Shown here piece by piece: positions 22,070 to 32,144 of a stretch of DNA of 64,000 bases. The position numbers were made by a program, and so were the translations under genes. This DNA is from Lyophyllum atratum. Lineage: Eukaryota > Basidiomycota > Agaricomycetes > Agaricales > Lyophyllaceae. Position 1 is the first letter of the stretch, and each line of letters opens with the position of its first letter. Below the pieces are notes generated by a model, which saw nothing but the letters and a program-made list of their open reading frames with translations, was not told where the DNA came from and ran no database searches. The stretch is from positions 61,585 to 125,584 of the forward strand of contig JACGCN010000076.1 in NCBI GenBank assembly GCA_014905825.1. The letters are read 5' to 3'.

Positions 22070-23424
22070 GAAACTGGGGGTCTTTTTTTCTGCAGGATCT
22101 AATCGCGTGACACTTAGTTGCCATATTGCCTTTGGCGGAAAGCCACTACAGTGTATTTACCATCTCGTCACCTCCCGGCGTGCAAATAGTATTCGTTCGT
22201 CATCCTGTAGTCGGCCCTATCCGGCTCCTCTCGCCAGATCGTATTCGGCCGGATATCCTTAGCAATAAACCCGTCAGTTCCTTAATCGCCCGATTGATAA
22301 GGGATTGCGGTGCTCGCAGTGGTAATCGTGCAAATTTTCGTCATTCGAGTCCACCGCTATTTGGTCGTGTTTCATAATAGTTCGACAGGACTCTTTTCGG
22401 ATGCGATGAGTCTGTCACGTTGATTGCTTCGATACCTGAACCTTTTACATTCTCCTCGCATCACGGTGATCAGTTCATGCGTCCCCGCTGCCGCCGCCGG
22501 CCAAGGTTTCACCTCCCTGTAACGGGGGCATGAAGCTCCCATTCCGGGATGCGGTAAAGTGCTCGATGTCAAAGTAGGAGTATTGCTGTGATGGTAAACA
22601 TGATTTGTATTTTTCTCGTCACCTTTGCAGCGGCACCGCTATCTGAATATACTATCTGGATGGCCAGAAGGCAGCGACATATGCCAGCACCGACCAGGGA
22701 GCTTTACCTTGAGGGCACTGTGCACTGGCCCCCGGGCGTATTGTGTCCGATGTTGCTACTGCCAAGAATTCCCAGTGCCACGAGCTGTTCTGGAGCGACC
22801 ACATGTCACGCTATAATCCTGTTGGCTGTAGCATCCGATCTGCCCCCTGTTCGTCTAGGTGGGCACGGTAGGCGGGACGTTGTTGGTATTGGGCTCGCAG
22901 ACGATTGCTCCGCAGAAATTTTGATCCGCAGGCAGCATGCGCTGTCGGGCGCCAAGTCGTGCCGCACGTACACATCAGGCTTTACCTGTGGTACGCTCGA
23001 TTGAGATGTGAGTGACGAGCGGTAGAATATGTAATCAATTACATGCAGGGATAATGCCGGCACGAAAGTGGGAAATAACGATCACGTGGTGCAGCTGGAC
23101 GTAATAGTGATTGCTTGGTTCACGCCGCTGACAGATCACCGTCACATCGACGGGCTGTATGACACGTTCGGGAGCGAATGGAAATACAGGTAGAAGAAAA
23201 TTATAATCGCGGAAGAATAAACAGGCGGAAAAAAGTATAATTACGTTCTTATTTTCTACTCCAGGCTCAAAACTAAGACTGGATACGTTGATCTGGCGCC
23301 CGCAGTACGCAAACTCAAAAGACCGTTGTTGTTTTTTCAATCAGGAAGTTTGCGAACGGTGGGGAAAAAACGCCGGCGAAAAAACGTCGGCGAAAAACTT
23401 GAATGGAAGCCACGCTCCAAGTAT
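22070..23424. other. No confident gene
   Basis: A frame at 22591-23004 begins inside an intron-like stretch (GTAAAC...TTTGCAG, 37 bp) and its composition is not convincing. Intron-like acceptors at 22095 and 22628 hint at a decayed gene. Nothing more can be supported. Confidence 0.3.
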
Positions 23425-23577
23425 AAAAAGTTTCCTTTCCCCCCATCAACACGCTTTCTTCTACTTCCTACATCGCCCTCAACAACAACCATCATTCCTT
23501 TCTTCCAACTCATAACCACAACGGTTTCTTTCCATCCTATTCATTCCACTCCCTCAGTTCTGCTCACCGAGCAGTGG
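23425..23577 (+). promoter_or_regulatory. TATA box and CT-rich leader
   Basis: AGTATAAAAAGTTTCC at about 23425 is followed by 140 bases of CT/CA-rich sequence (CCCCCCATCAACACGC, CATCATTCCTTTCTTCC). This is the usual look of a fungal promoter and 5' leader, pointing to transcription to the right. Confidence 0.5.
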
Positions 23578-23683
23578 ATGGGCAAAGTGTGGTATACATC
23601 CATGCCCCTGTTCATCTCCCTCCATCAGTGTGGCGGTTTGGAGTGAACGAAGACAATCGTCGGGGGGCGCCAGCCCGTCGACG

Positions 23684-23821
23684 ATGGACAAAGTACTGCG
23701 GCTGCGGCTGCAATCAGATGGTAAGTGAAACAATCTCAATATCAATTTCACGCCTCGCTGACCTATTGTTCCCACAGCTCCCATATATGGGACATCGAAA
23801 ACCCAGAGTGACGGTTCCTAG
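23684..23821 (+). CDS. Short two-exon frame downstream of a good promoter
   Basis: ATG at 23684 reads MDKVLRLRLQSD to a near-perfect 57-bp intron (23721-23777; GTAAGT donor, GCTGACC branch, CCCACAG acceptor). After splicing the frame stops at 23821, giving 26 residues. Palindromes follow within 20 bases (23840-23905), so the original gene may have been cut short. A longer frame through the intron lacks an ATG start. Confidence 0.25.
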
Positions 23822-23839
23822 GACGAGGAGACGAAAGAC

Positions 23840-24000
23840 CCCCAATGTTTGCGGGGACGGGCTTATGTCCAACCCCGCAACGTTTGCGGGGTCTGGCTGC
23901 CGGCTAGCATGCCGGAATTGGTGCCGTCGGATAACTGTTTTCTGTTTTTCCAATCAATACCACAGATTGATATTCCCCGCGGCTAAGGCCGCTGCGCGAT
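23840..24000. repeat. CCCCGCAA..TTGCGGGG palindromes
   Basis: CCCCGCAACGTTTGCGGGG (23872-23890) is a near-perfect palindrome, with a partial copy just before it (CCCCAATGTTTGCGGGG). GCCGGCTAGCATGCCGG-like and GCGGCTAAGGCCGC palindromes follow. All four lie between an intron acceptor-like site and a second (ATACCACAG at 23965). Confidence 0.6.
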
Positions 24001-24238
24001 ACGTCTTCCATCACAACCGTAGTACGTATCCTCCTCGTCAGCTGCAGCCTAATGGTTCGAATGCTAACGAAGGGACACACGGGAAGGCGGGCGGGTTTGT
24101 CACTTCAAAAGTGGTGGCCTCGCCGGAGTTGGCGTTTATCGTGATGATTCGATTGCGTTTTGCCGACGCCTTCAGGGGTGTGCCAAACCGTGGCTGCCAG
24201 GACATCGAGTGCGGAATCGTCGAGTGAGATTTCCTGTT

Positions 24239-24320
24239 GATTCCGCCAAATGAGATTGCAATCGAGTGAGATTTTCTGTTGATAGCTGGTCACTCGATTG
24301 TAATATCATTTGGCGGAATC
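24239..24320. repeat. 31-bp inverted repeat with a short spacer
   Basis: GATTCCGCCAAATGAGATTG... (24239-24269) is answered by its reverse complement at 24290-24320 with two mismatches and a 20-bp spacer. A TCGAGTGAGATTT..CTGTTGAT block occurs twice just to the left. This could be a minimal inverted-repeat element or the ends of an excised one. Confidence 0.65.
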
Positions 24321-24391
24321 TACGGCAAGATGCATCTTAGTACGGCTCGCCCTCAGGTCTGGAGATTACTCGCGGAGCAATGGTTTGCTCG

Positions 24392-25400
24392 GTCACGCAT
24401 CCGCGAGCACCGTTGGTGCTCGTGGTCTCGACAACAGCATTGCTGTGTCGGTGTCGAGCCAAGCAGCCCAGAACGGGTATTTTCCTTCCTATTCAAATAA
24501 ACTTCGATTGTTCGAATGCTGATGAAGGGGGTATAGGGTTAGAAATAGAGGATGCACATCGCCATAAGTGGCCGCCTGCAAGGAACCGGCAACAAAGAGA
24601 CCGCGACTTTCCTACGATACCCTGCGGGCCTCGGCGATGAGGGCAACGCTAGATATACGGTACAGCTCACCTACGCGACATTTTGCGGGGTGGAGGATCC
24701 CCGGGCACCGATGGTGCTCGTGGTCTCGGCAACAGCATTGCTGTGTCGGTGACGGGCCGAGCAGCCCAGAACGGGTAATCAGGAGATTCCTTACCGAGCA
24801 ATATTTTTCTGGGTCACGAATCCACGAGCATCGATGGTGCTCGTGGTCTTGGAAACAGTATTGTTGTGTCGGTGTCGGGCCAAGCAGCCCAGGATGGGTA
24901 TTATCCTTCCTTGTCAAATGCTTTTCGATGATTCGAATGCTAATCAAGGGAACACAGCGTGAGGACGAGAAGACGCACATCGTCATAAGTGGTCGCCTGC
25001 AAGGAACCGGTCACAAAGAGACCGCGACTTTCCTACGATACCCTGCGGGCCTCGGCGATGAGGGCAACGCTAGATATACGGTACAGCTTACCCACTTCAA
25101 TTGCAATGGGATCATCTGAATGCTGACCAAGTATTAGTGCCCAGAAGATGCAGATCGGACTTCAGAGCCCGTCTGCCGAGCGTGGTAGTTTGATAGTAAG
25201 TCTCAGAGTCACAACATCTACCGCAGGCCTCACTGACGTATTTTGCATATAGCTACCACGCTCATGGTATATCCCGAAGCCACACGGGAAATTACTACCA
25301 CCTACGCGAAACGTTGCGGGGTGGAGGATCCACGGGTACCGGTGGTGCCCAGGGACTAGGCAACAGCATTGCTGTGTCGCCGGTCGGTGACGAGCCATAA
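24392..25400 (+). repeat. Diverged tandem units with two hairpins each
   Basis: A block CGAGCACC.TTGGTGCTCG, then ACAGCATTGCTGT, then AGCAGCCCAGAACGGGTA occurs at 24395-24480, 24700-24778, 24822-24898 and, weaker, 25325-25395. A second block of about 120 bp (24552-24680 and 24974-25095) is nearly identical between copies and reads RLQGTG.KETATFLRYP before a GTACAG. A GTTCGAATGCTAA.GAAGGG block also recurs (24050, 24510, 24930, 25445). The order suggests amplification of a unit of about 420 bp from a former exon plus flank; no complete gene is visible. Confidence 0.6.
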
Positions 25401-25522
25401 ACGCTAGAACGGGTACTATCCATCATCCCCACCTGCACTCCAGTGATCCGAATGCTAACGAAGGTGACATAGGGTGCTGCGACGAGTTTTCCACTGCTGC
25501 AAGTGGGGGCCTCCGCTATCGT

Positions 25523-25610
25523 GGCAACCAAGAAGCCTGGGGGCCTTCGCGATCATGGCAACCAAGAAGCCTGGGGGCCTTCGCTATCATGGCAACCAAT
25601 AAACCGGCAA
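25523..25610. repeat. 33-bp tandem repeat
   Basis: GGCAACCAAGAAGCCTGGGG recurs at a 33-34 bp period, two full units and a partial third (25523-25600). Confidence 0.7.
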
Positions 25611-26481
25611 GCCGCTCCACAGCATGCCATATGCCGAACGCGGGCTACTGTCGCAAGCAGTCTGTGCACAACAACGATATCAGCAAGCTGAGGAAATAGG
25701 CCTAGGCCGGCGGCACCATCGAATCGCCGAACTCGTCTTCGTCGTCGCCGAGGATGGAACATCCGCGTCGTTTCCAACAAGCAAACCTTGTAGCCGCTGC
25801 GGCGGCAGAATTATGTCAAGAAGAAGGGACAGCCGGTCGACGTTTACACCACGGGACCGTTGTCGTGTCCGGTTTGGGCAATTATTCGTTGATTACTTTG
25901 TTTCGATACTCATGATTTTATATTTGATATTCTGTCTCAATCTCCATTAGTTCTCCTTAGTGGATGGATATATCGGTGTACTACAGCGCTTCTAATAGAA
26001 AATGACGTTTACATGAGATGAATGTATGCAATATGAATGGCACTGGAGCGGACGGAAACCTGTAAATACTGTTATCTTTGAAAATTCAGCAGATACCTCA
26101 TGTCAGCCATGTCTGCTGAGGGTGAATGGCTGGTTTCCAAGAAAAAGATAATTCTTACTAATCATCGGCATTCACTGGATACCGAGAGGCCGTAAGCTCA
26201 GGAGGGTATCAAGAGTTTTATTCGCCGTACTCCCATGCGTAGGAACCATCAGAATACTGATCCTAAACTAGTACTGTACTCATCTTCTATTGCCTCCCCC
26301 GTGACCATAGGAACCTATCTCGCCTACTTTGGCTGCTATACCCAAGCTGGATGTTCATCTACTGAACTGGTTCCTCTGCCAATTTTCACGGAAACCGCTT
26401 CTGCCAGACGTACCTAAACCAACTGGGAAATGACAACCTCCGTTGCCAGCCGAGCAGGGAGCAAAATCAACCAAAAAACAA
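25611..26481. other. No confident gene
   Basis: A 108-codon frame (25624-25950) has a CSRCGG motif but no leader, splice site or relative here. The rest is AT-rich without visible structure. Confidence 0.3.
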
Positions 26482-27073
26482 TTATTTACAACAGTGTCCC
26501 CATCTCAACCGTCTAACTGTTGGAGGGCCTACTGGCAGCCTGTGTTCTAATTTCACCCTGCTCATCCGTAACACAAGCCCTGCTGTTAGCCGGGTTGGCT
26601 GAGCATTACACCGACCTGCTCGGCACGTATCACGACGCTGACCGCAAAGTATTTCTCTTCCATTTTTCAAGAAAAGTACGTAATCTTGACAAAACTCTTC
26701 AGAACCCAAACACCCCAGCACCCAAACATACAAACACCGAGTAACCCATCTGCCTACACTCCCGTAGCCACTCCAAAGGCCGCGCCTCACAACCTCGCAA
26801 CACCAAGCGTCGACCTTGGCAACGATATCCGCCTTTCTATCCTCCCTTGTGAGCGCGATGCCGACGCGTTGGCAGAAAGCCCCCAGCTCTGCGACGCTGA
26901 GGGTATACAGCGGGTCGTCGGCAGGCAGGTGCGGGAGGGCTGGAGCTGGTTTCCACGTCCGATTAACATTGAACGGATACATGAACGTACCTCGGAAGCT
27001 CGGCGCGGTGTACGCAGCCTCGCCGTTATTCGCGGCGGAACATGCTGCAGAAACAAAAGTCGGTGACTCGAAC
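26482..27073 (-). CDS. Family B gene, partial: C-terminal SAP-like exon
   Basis: The last exon (26482-26945) starts at a CCAG acceptor and reads APALPHLPADDPLYTLSVAE, then LGAFCQRVGIALTREDRKAD and IVAKVDAW. This matches the C-terminus of the gene at 62.3 kb (LRVFCTVHNIGLKRRDLRED, IVGKVREW). The pattern resembles a SAP-type helix-loop-helix, a nucleic-acid-binding motif; that is inference. An intron of 128 bp (26946-27073) of the same repeated type precedes it, with a GTACGT inside and a GTTAATC branch-like site. The 5' part is absent, with copia sequence beginning within 20 bases, so the gene was probably cut by the insertion. The C-terminal tail is longer than in the relative. Confidence 0.5.
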
Positions 27074-27099
27074 CTGGCGCCTACATGCGGAAAAGCCCT

Positions 27100-27640
27100 T
27101 GATTCGGAGGGCAAGGGAAACCAACACGGCAAAAATAAGAGGCGGCGAAAATTGAAGCAAACCGACAAGGATCACGCTTGAACGCACTGCCGGATAAACA
27201 ACTATACCACAAAAGAATAGCGAAAGCTCCCGAAGTACCCCCAGAAGCGTAAGCACAAAGACGACGACGTGGTTTGTTACCACTGCATGAAACCAGGCCA
27301 TACCAGTACTTAATGCAGGCTTAGAAAGAAGGCACAACAGCTACATGAATAACACAAGTTAGCAAAAACACTGCTTGGGAACACAGAAACAGCTCTGGTT
27401 CGGCGAAACAGGACCACCGCTGCTAACGACACGGTTCTCGATGAAAATCGAAATTGAGTAGCCAACCAGCATCACGGCAGGATAGCTACTCCAGATGAGC
27501 TCGCCGACATTTTTGAATTCCTTCGACTAGGTCACTATGCACTCAGCGCAGAAATGACCTCTTCGACGTGGATTATTGACTCTGGAGCGACCCACCAAAT
27601 ATTCAACGGAAACCAAGGGGATTTTTTCACCTATCTTACA
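27100..27640 (+). pseudogene. Copia gag end and protease start
   Basis: The knuckle C-x2-C-x4-H-x4-C spans 27275-27315, with TAA in place of the residue before the last Cys. The protease active-site motif DSGA is intact (27578-27589). The frame then breaks and the integrase core is deleted. Confidence 0.7.
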
Positions 27641-28225
27641 CTACCAGAACCTATCGATATTGAACGTTGAAACCAAACCACAGTACAGGCTACGAACTAC
27701 GGTCTACTACATCTACAGAGCCTACGCATCTGCGCACTACACCCACCTTCCCTTAGGTATGCGTCTGTACGCATACCTAAGGAACAGAGATCGGATCCCA
27801 AACTAGGTCTACGTTCCACCAAGTGAATGATGCTCGGCTATGTTCACACCGCGACAAAACTTTGGGTTCTATGGGACCCAGACGCTCTAAGGGCTGTACA
27901 AAGCTCCGACGTGGAATTCGACGAAACCATCACAATTTACTCCTCTTGTCTATAAAGCCGTACCGATCCACTAGGGCTTCCAGAAGAAGATCCCATTTAC
28001 GAAGCAGATTTCATAGACCTGCCGAGCGACCCGCTTCCATCACGAAGCGATGCAATTCCGCTGCCAGAAAGGGGCGATGCAGGGCAGCTGCCAGAAAGGA
28101 GCGATGATAATGCGGACAGTGCACCTGATGGGGTATCTACCGCATAGCCGACACCTGACGAGGTCGTCGTTGCACCACCACATGTTGTACGCATATCCAC
28201 CAGGGCCCTCAAGGCACGAGCAGCC

Positions 28226-29810
28226 ATGGCTTTACTGTCCGCAGGCGATCCTCATGACCCTCTCACATATGAGGAAGCACTCAACAGTGCGCTTCGCACG
28301 CAGTGGAAATCAGCTATGCAAGCTGAATATGCTTCGCCAATCGAGAATAACACATTCACGCCCGTTCCTGACACGGTTGGCCATAAGCCTATTGGTTGCA
28401 AATGGGTTTACAAAACCAAGCGTAACCCCGACGGAAGTCTGCGCTACAAGGCTAGGCTCTTCATCAAAGGCTCTGAGCAACGAGTAGGAATTGGCTTCAG
28501 TGATACATACGCACCTGGCGGTAACTTGACTACGCTACGGTATTTACTGAGTTTTGCAGCGGGAAATGATTGCCAAATCGATCATATGGACGTTGTTACT
28601 GCGTTTCTCAACCCCGAGATCGATGCAGAAGTTTACATGCAGCTCCCGGAAGGAATCGAATGGCTCGAGAAGACAGCAACCGCGACCGGAAATCAGTTCC
28701 TACACCCTAAAAAGGCTCTTTACGGCCTATGGCAAGCACCCAGACTATGGTACCAAGCTACTGAGAGTTTCCTACTGTTGATAGGTTTCTATCCATCGAA
28801 CGCGGACCACAAACTCGACATCCAGAGCGATGGCGTTCTTTTGCTGCTCTATGTCGACGACATGCTGGTTGTCTACATGGACTCTGCCGCCGCAAATGCC
28901 ACGGGAGTGAAGGAATCACTGATGCGTCAGTACAAGATGACAAACGTTGGGCCTGCAAAGCAATTTCTCGGTCTCGAAATCGACCGACTTGCGGACAGAT
29001 CGATTACCCTTAGTCAAAAAGCCGACATCAAGGTTATTCTGCACCGCTTCGGCATGGAAGACTCGAATCCGGTTCCGACTCCCCTCTACCATAAAGTACG
29101 GCTCGATGTGGCAGATGAAACAGACTTGGAAGTGGATACTGCGGAATATCAGTCTATGATTGGCAGCCGGATGTATGTGGCCCGTGGAACTCGCCCAGAT
29201 ATCACCTACACCGTCGCCGCTCTCAGTTGGTACAACGCAAAATCATATACGGCGCACCTATCTGCCGTAAAGCGAGCATTGCGATCCCTGAAGACCACGA
29301 TCGATGCAAAACTCAACTTCCCGAGCAGTGCATCTGACGACTTGGATAGCACACTACGTGGCTACACAGAGTCAGACTTTGTGGCGGACTCGGCAGATCG
29401 GAAACCGCAAGGAGGCTACATTTTTACCTTATACGGCGGACCCATCTCCTGGCAATCGCGGAAACAGACACTTGCGCGACATCCACCACCGAAGCAGCAT
29501 ATCTAGCCTGTTCGGAAGCGGCCAAAGAGACCCAATGGCTTACATATCTCCACAGAGATGTCACCGGCGAGAGTGTAGTACCTCTACTGTACACAGACTC
29601 ACAACGCGCCTTATCGACGATTTATTCGGGAGTCTCAAGCACCAAAACCAAGCACATCGACATAAGGTTTGAAAACAGTCGCCACCTACACTCGAAAGGA
29701 ATCCTGAATTTCTCACGAGTCTCCACGACGAGAACCTCGCCGATCTTATGGCCAAGGGGCTCGGCCCCGACAAGCATGCCTACTTCACCAATCGGTCTGC
29801 GCACACAATT
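28226..29810 (+). pseudogene. Copia reverse transcriptase and RNase H
   Basis: An open frame of 426 codons (28226-29506) holds the copia-type reverse transcriptase: GCKWVYKTKRNPDGS, then RYKARLFIKG, then DVVTAFLNPEIDAEVYMQLP, the catalytic YVDD (28850-28861), and FLGLEI. The frame breaks near 29473. In the next frame RNase H continues (STTEAEYLACSEAAKETQWL, TDSQRAL, STKTKHIDIR), and a second break near 29715 moves the end (ENLADLMAKGL) to another frame. So the polymerase core is intact while RNase H needs two frame changes. Recent loss of function is likely. Confidence 0.85.
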
Positions 29811-30054
29811 GTCTTTTTGTTCTCATTGGAATTTCACTTTTCATGTTTCCTTTTGGTTCTCATTGGGATTTCACTTTTCATGTACGGCATATTGCACGCT
29901 GGTACTCTGTCCTAGCAGGTTTTTCCCACAAAGGTTTACGGCATAGGTTTTAACGAGGCTAGCCAGGATAAAGCGCATCTTTTCCTTTTTCATTTTGTTT
30001 GTCTTCTTGCTGCTTGTCACCTTTCATTGTACGGAACACAGCAAGAGGGGGAAG

Positions 30055-30460
30055 TGTCATAATCTCACGAACTTCCGTGTGCCGCGTGACTTCCGCGGAC
30101 GGGGTCATGAACGATCACTAGCTATGTCGAGACACTTCCGTCATTCGTTCTCACATCGAGGTGCCGAGCGGCGGCGTGGGGCCTCTATTCGAGACCTGCC
30201 CGAGCCTTGCTGTATATATACCTTTTTTCTGCTGTGTCTGATACTAAATACATTATCTGGCGATACCACTTTCTTGACAGCAAGTATCTCGAAAAAGCGA
30301 GTGATTCCCCATGCCGCGGTACACGGAAGCGACGGGGTACATACACGGATGTTCCTGATATTATGACAAGGTTTCTCGAACTCGCAGAGTAGATGTTCTG
30401 CGTCCATAGCTAGCGAATAAAGCATCTTTCTCATTCTTCACATTTCGTCCGTCTACTTGA
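30055..30460 (+). repeat. Copia 3' LTR with long internal inverted repeats
   Basis: Begins TGTCATAATCTCACGAACTT right after the polypurine tract. Bases 30055-30371 end in GATATTATGACA, the inverse of the start, and the inverse match extends inward about 48 bases (GAGTGATTCC..CGGTACACGG). A TATATATACC lies at 30212 and AATAAA at 30416. The tail from 30372 (AAGGTTTCTCGAACTCGC) to about 30460 is shared with the block at 31055-31180. Long inverted repeats inside an LTR are unusual. Confidence 0.7.
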
Positions 30461-30654
30461 CATCGTTAACGTGATACAAACGAGGCATACACACGGCGCA
30501 ATCCACAACTTCACTTCATGGCGGCATATTTGCAGAGCCCCGTTGGCTTTGCGTTCATCTCATGGCTTTGCTGGAGGCCTCCTGTCCTTGTTTTTCCGAT
30601 CGCCGCAAATCCGGTCGCATCCGGCGCATGGCCTGAACCGGACGCCGTATTTCG

Positions 30655-31180
30655 ATGCTTGTTACTATTTACTATCACCCTTACCCCTGTAAAGGGCACG
30701 GGTTCCCGCTAACCGGATGCCCTGGGCACCGGCCATGCATACTACAAGAGGGTTGCATAGACGATCACTCGCATCATTGCATTGCCAGTCACCCGTCTGC
30801 TTCGGAACTAACTGTAGTTCGCCCGCTCGCATGCACAGCCTGTCACTCGTATTGCACACGGCCAGCTGTGTCAGGAAAAGTGGTATTCTGAAGTAGTGTA
30901 CGGTGTATCGTGGCTAAAGCGGAAGGCATCTGTGGAGGAATTCACGGAGGTGCCTTGGATAGAGGCCACTCGTCGCTGCTCGCTACCTCTGTGGAAGAAC
31001 ATATGACGCAAGTCCGAGTGATCTCACATGATACGGTACACGGGTGTTCGTGATATTATGACAAGTTGTCTCGCGCTAGCACAGTATATAGTCTTCTTCC
31101 GTAGCTAGCGAATACAGTATCTTTCTCATCATTCACATTTCGTCCGTTTGACCTCGGCAACACGACATTTAGTGTTGGCT
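30655..31180 (+). mobile_element. Copia LTR-derived repeat R1, copy 2
   Basis: Here the LTR body is inverted (30880-31071, ending GTGATATTATGACA) but is followed by the LTR tail in forward orientation (31072-31180). To its left a block with CACCGGCCATGCATAC continues to 30655. The same arrangement, in opposite orientation, is at 2335-2865. No coding content. Confidence 0.55.
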
Positions 31181-31676
31181 ATGCTACAAATTCTAGATTC
31201 ACACATACCAACACTCGAGCCGACACGTTAGGAGCGCCTAATTTGGTCTTACCTTACAGTGCAGTACCAGTTTCCCTTCGATTTCTAGAGCAGCAACGAG
31301 TAGTACTTCCTAATGCGCCATAGCGGCGCGAAGCTTCGCAACCCTGCAGATGCGCTCGTTGGGGGCTTCGCGAGCCTTCGCCTGGGGGGCAGTTTCTGCA
31401 AGATGACAAACAACGAGAACACCCAAAGTCTCCATTGACCGCGCCCTGTATTGTCATGGACGGATCACAATTGTACCACCGTAGTATTTAGCTTTGCTAC
31501 TGGATCTCGGAGCCTCGTCTCTACTCTTCGTACTAGATAGTAACCTTATTTCCTCTTTCCGCCATTGCTGAAAGCAGGGCGCAACACAGCACAGCGGTTC
31601 ACGTGACTAAAAAGACCATCATTTCGTATTGACGACAAAACAGTTTTTTTTTCATTACGTTCCTGTATGGACAGAA
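31181..31676. other. No gene seen
   Basis: No coding frame, repeat or RNA gene supported between the R1 copy and the next gene. Confidence 0.3.
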
Positions 31677-32144
31677 CTAGGCTAGATTGAGTCTTGCCCA
31701 GTCAGGAAAGCCAACTAGCATCGCAAAGATCATGGTCGCGCCCCATCCCACCGCCACAAAGCTACCAATAATGGCAACTGCCAAGCGCATCCTGAAAAGC
31801 CGACGACGGGGAATCTGGAGAGAAGACCATTAGACCGCGGTAGAGGTGTTGGATGGAAACAATAACACACCTTGTAAAGAGTAAGATCGCGAACGTATCC
31901 GGTTTCACAGATGAGCTGGATGACTTCAGCTTGATTGGTGACGAGAAACTTGGCGTGAAGGCAATCGAGAATACCTGGCGGGAGTCAGACGTGATCAACA
32001 AGCGTACATACGCTGGCAGCTGGTGCATGCAGAGGGGTGATCGGAAAAAATACCAGTGGCCGCGGCTCCGTGGTTACAGTCGCCGGTAGGAACTGGGTCA
32101 AGTTCATCCATCTCCTCGCAGTATTTTTCGTTTTGCGGTGCCAT
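31677..32144 (-). CDS. Small three-exon membrane protein (124 aa)
   Basis: ATG at 32144; exon 1 32012-32144, intron 31975-32011 (37 bp; GTATGT donor, TCTGAC branch, GCCAG acceptor), exon 2 31871-31974, intron 31815-31870 (56 bp; GTGTGT donor, CTAATG branch-like, CTCCAG acceptor), exon 3 31677-31814 with TAG. Phases agree and the total is exactly 125 codons. The soluble N-terminal half has a Cys cluster (DHPSACTSCQRILDCLHAKF) and an AEVIQLICETGYVRDLTLYK helix-like stretch. A basic patch (PRRRLFRMR) is followed by one strongly hydrophobic segment (LAVAIIGSFVAVGWGATMIF) near the C-terminus, so a tail-anchored topology is plausible. No family recognised. The splice consensus and phase agreement make it one of the better genes here. 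Confidence 0.7.

Larger units (their letters stand above)
27080..30460 (+). mobile_element. Ty1/copia retrotransposon, 5'-truncated and internally deleted
   Basis: In order: a basic gag tail (KNKRRRKLKQTDKDHA), a zinc knuckle (CYHCMKPGHTST, then a stop before the last Cys), a protease start (WIIDSGATHQIF, 27569), the very end of an integrase (KLWVLWDPDAL..SSDVEFDE, about 27850), reverse transcriptase, RNase H, a polypurine tract (AAGAGGGGGAAG) and a 3' LTR beginning TGTCATAATC at 30055. The integrase core is missing: protease and integrase C-terminus are only about 200 bp apart. The 5' LTR was not found. Several frame breaks make it non-autonomous. Confidence 0.85.

Noticed and set aside
22588..23004. 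138-codon plus-strand frame
   Set aside because: Starts in an intron-like stretch with a GTG, has no leader, and the composition is odd.
27040..27100. tRNA-like T-arm (GGTTCGAGTC on the minus strand)
   Set aside because: No acceptor stem, D-arm or anticodon arm can be formed around it.
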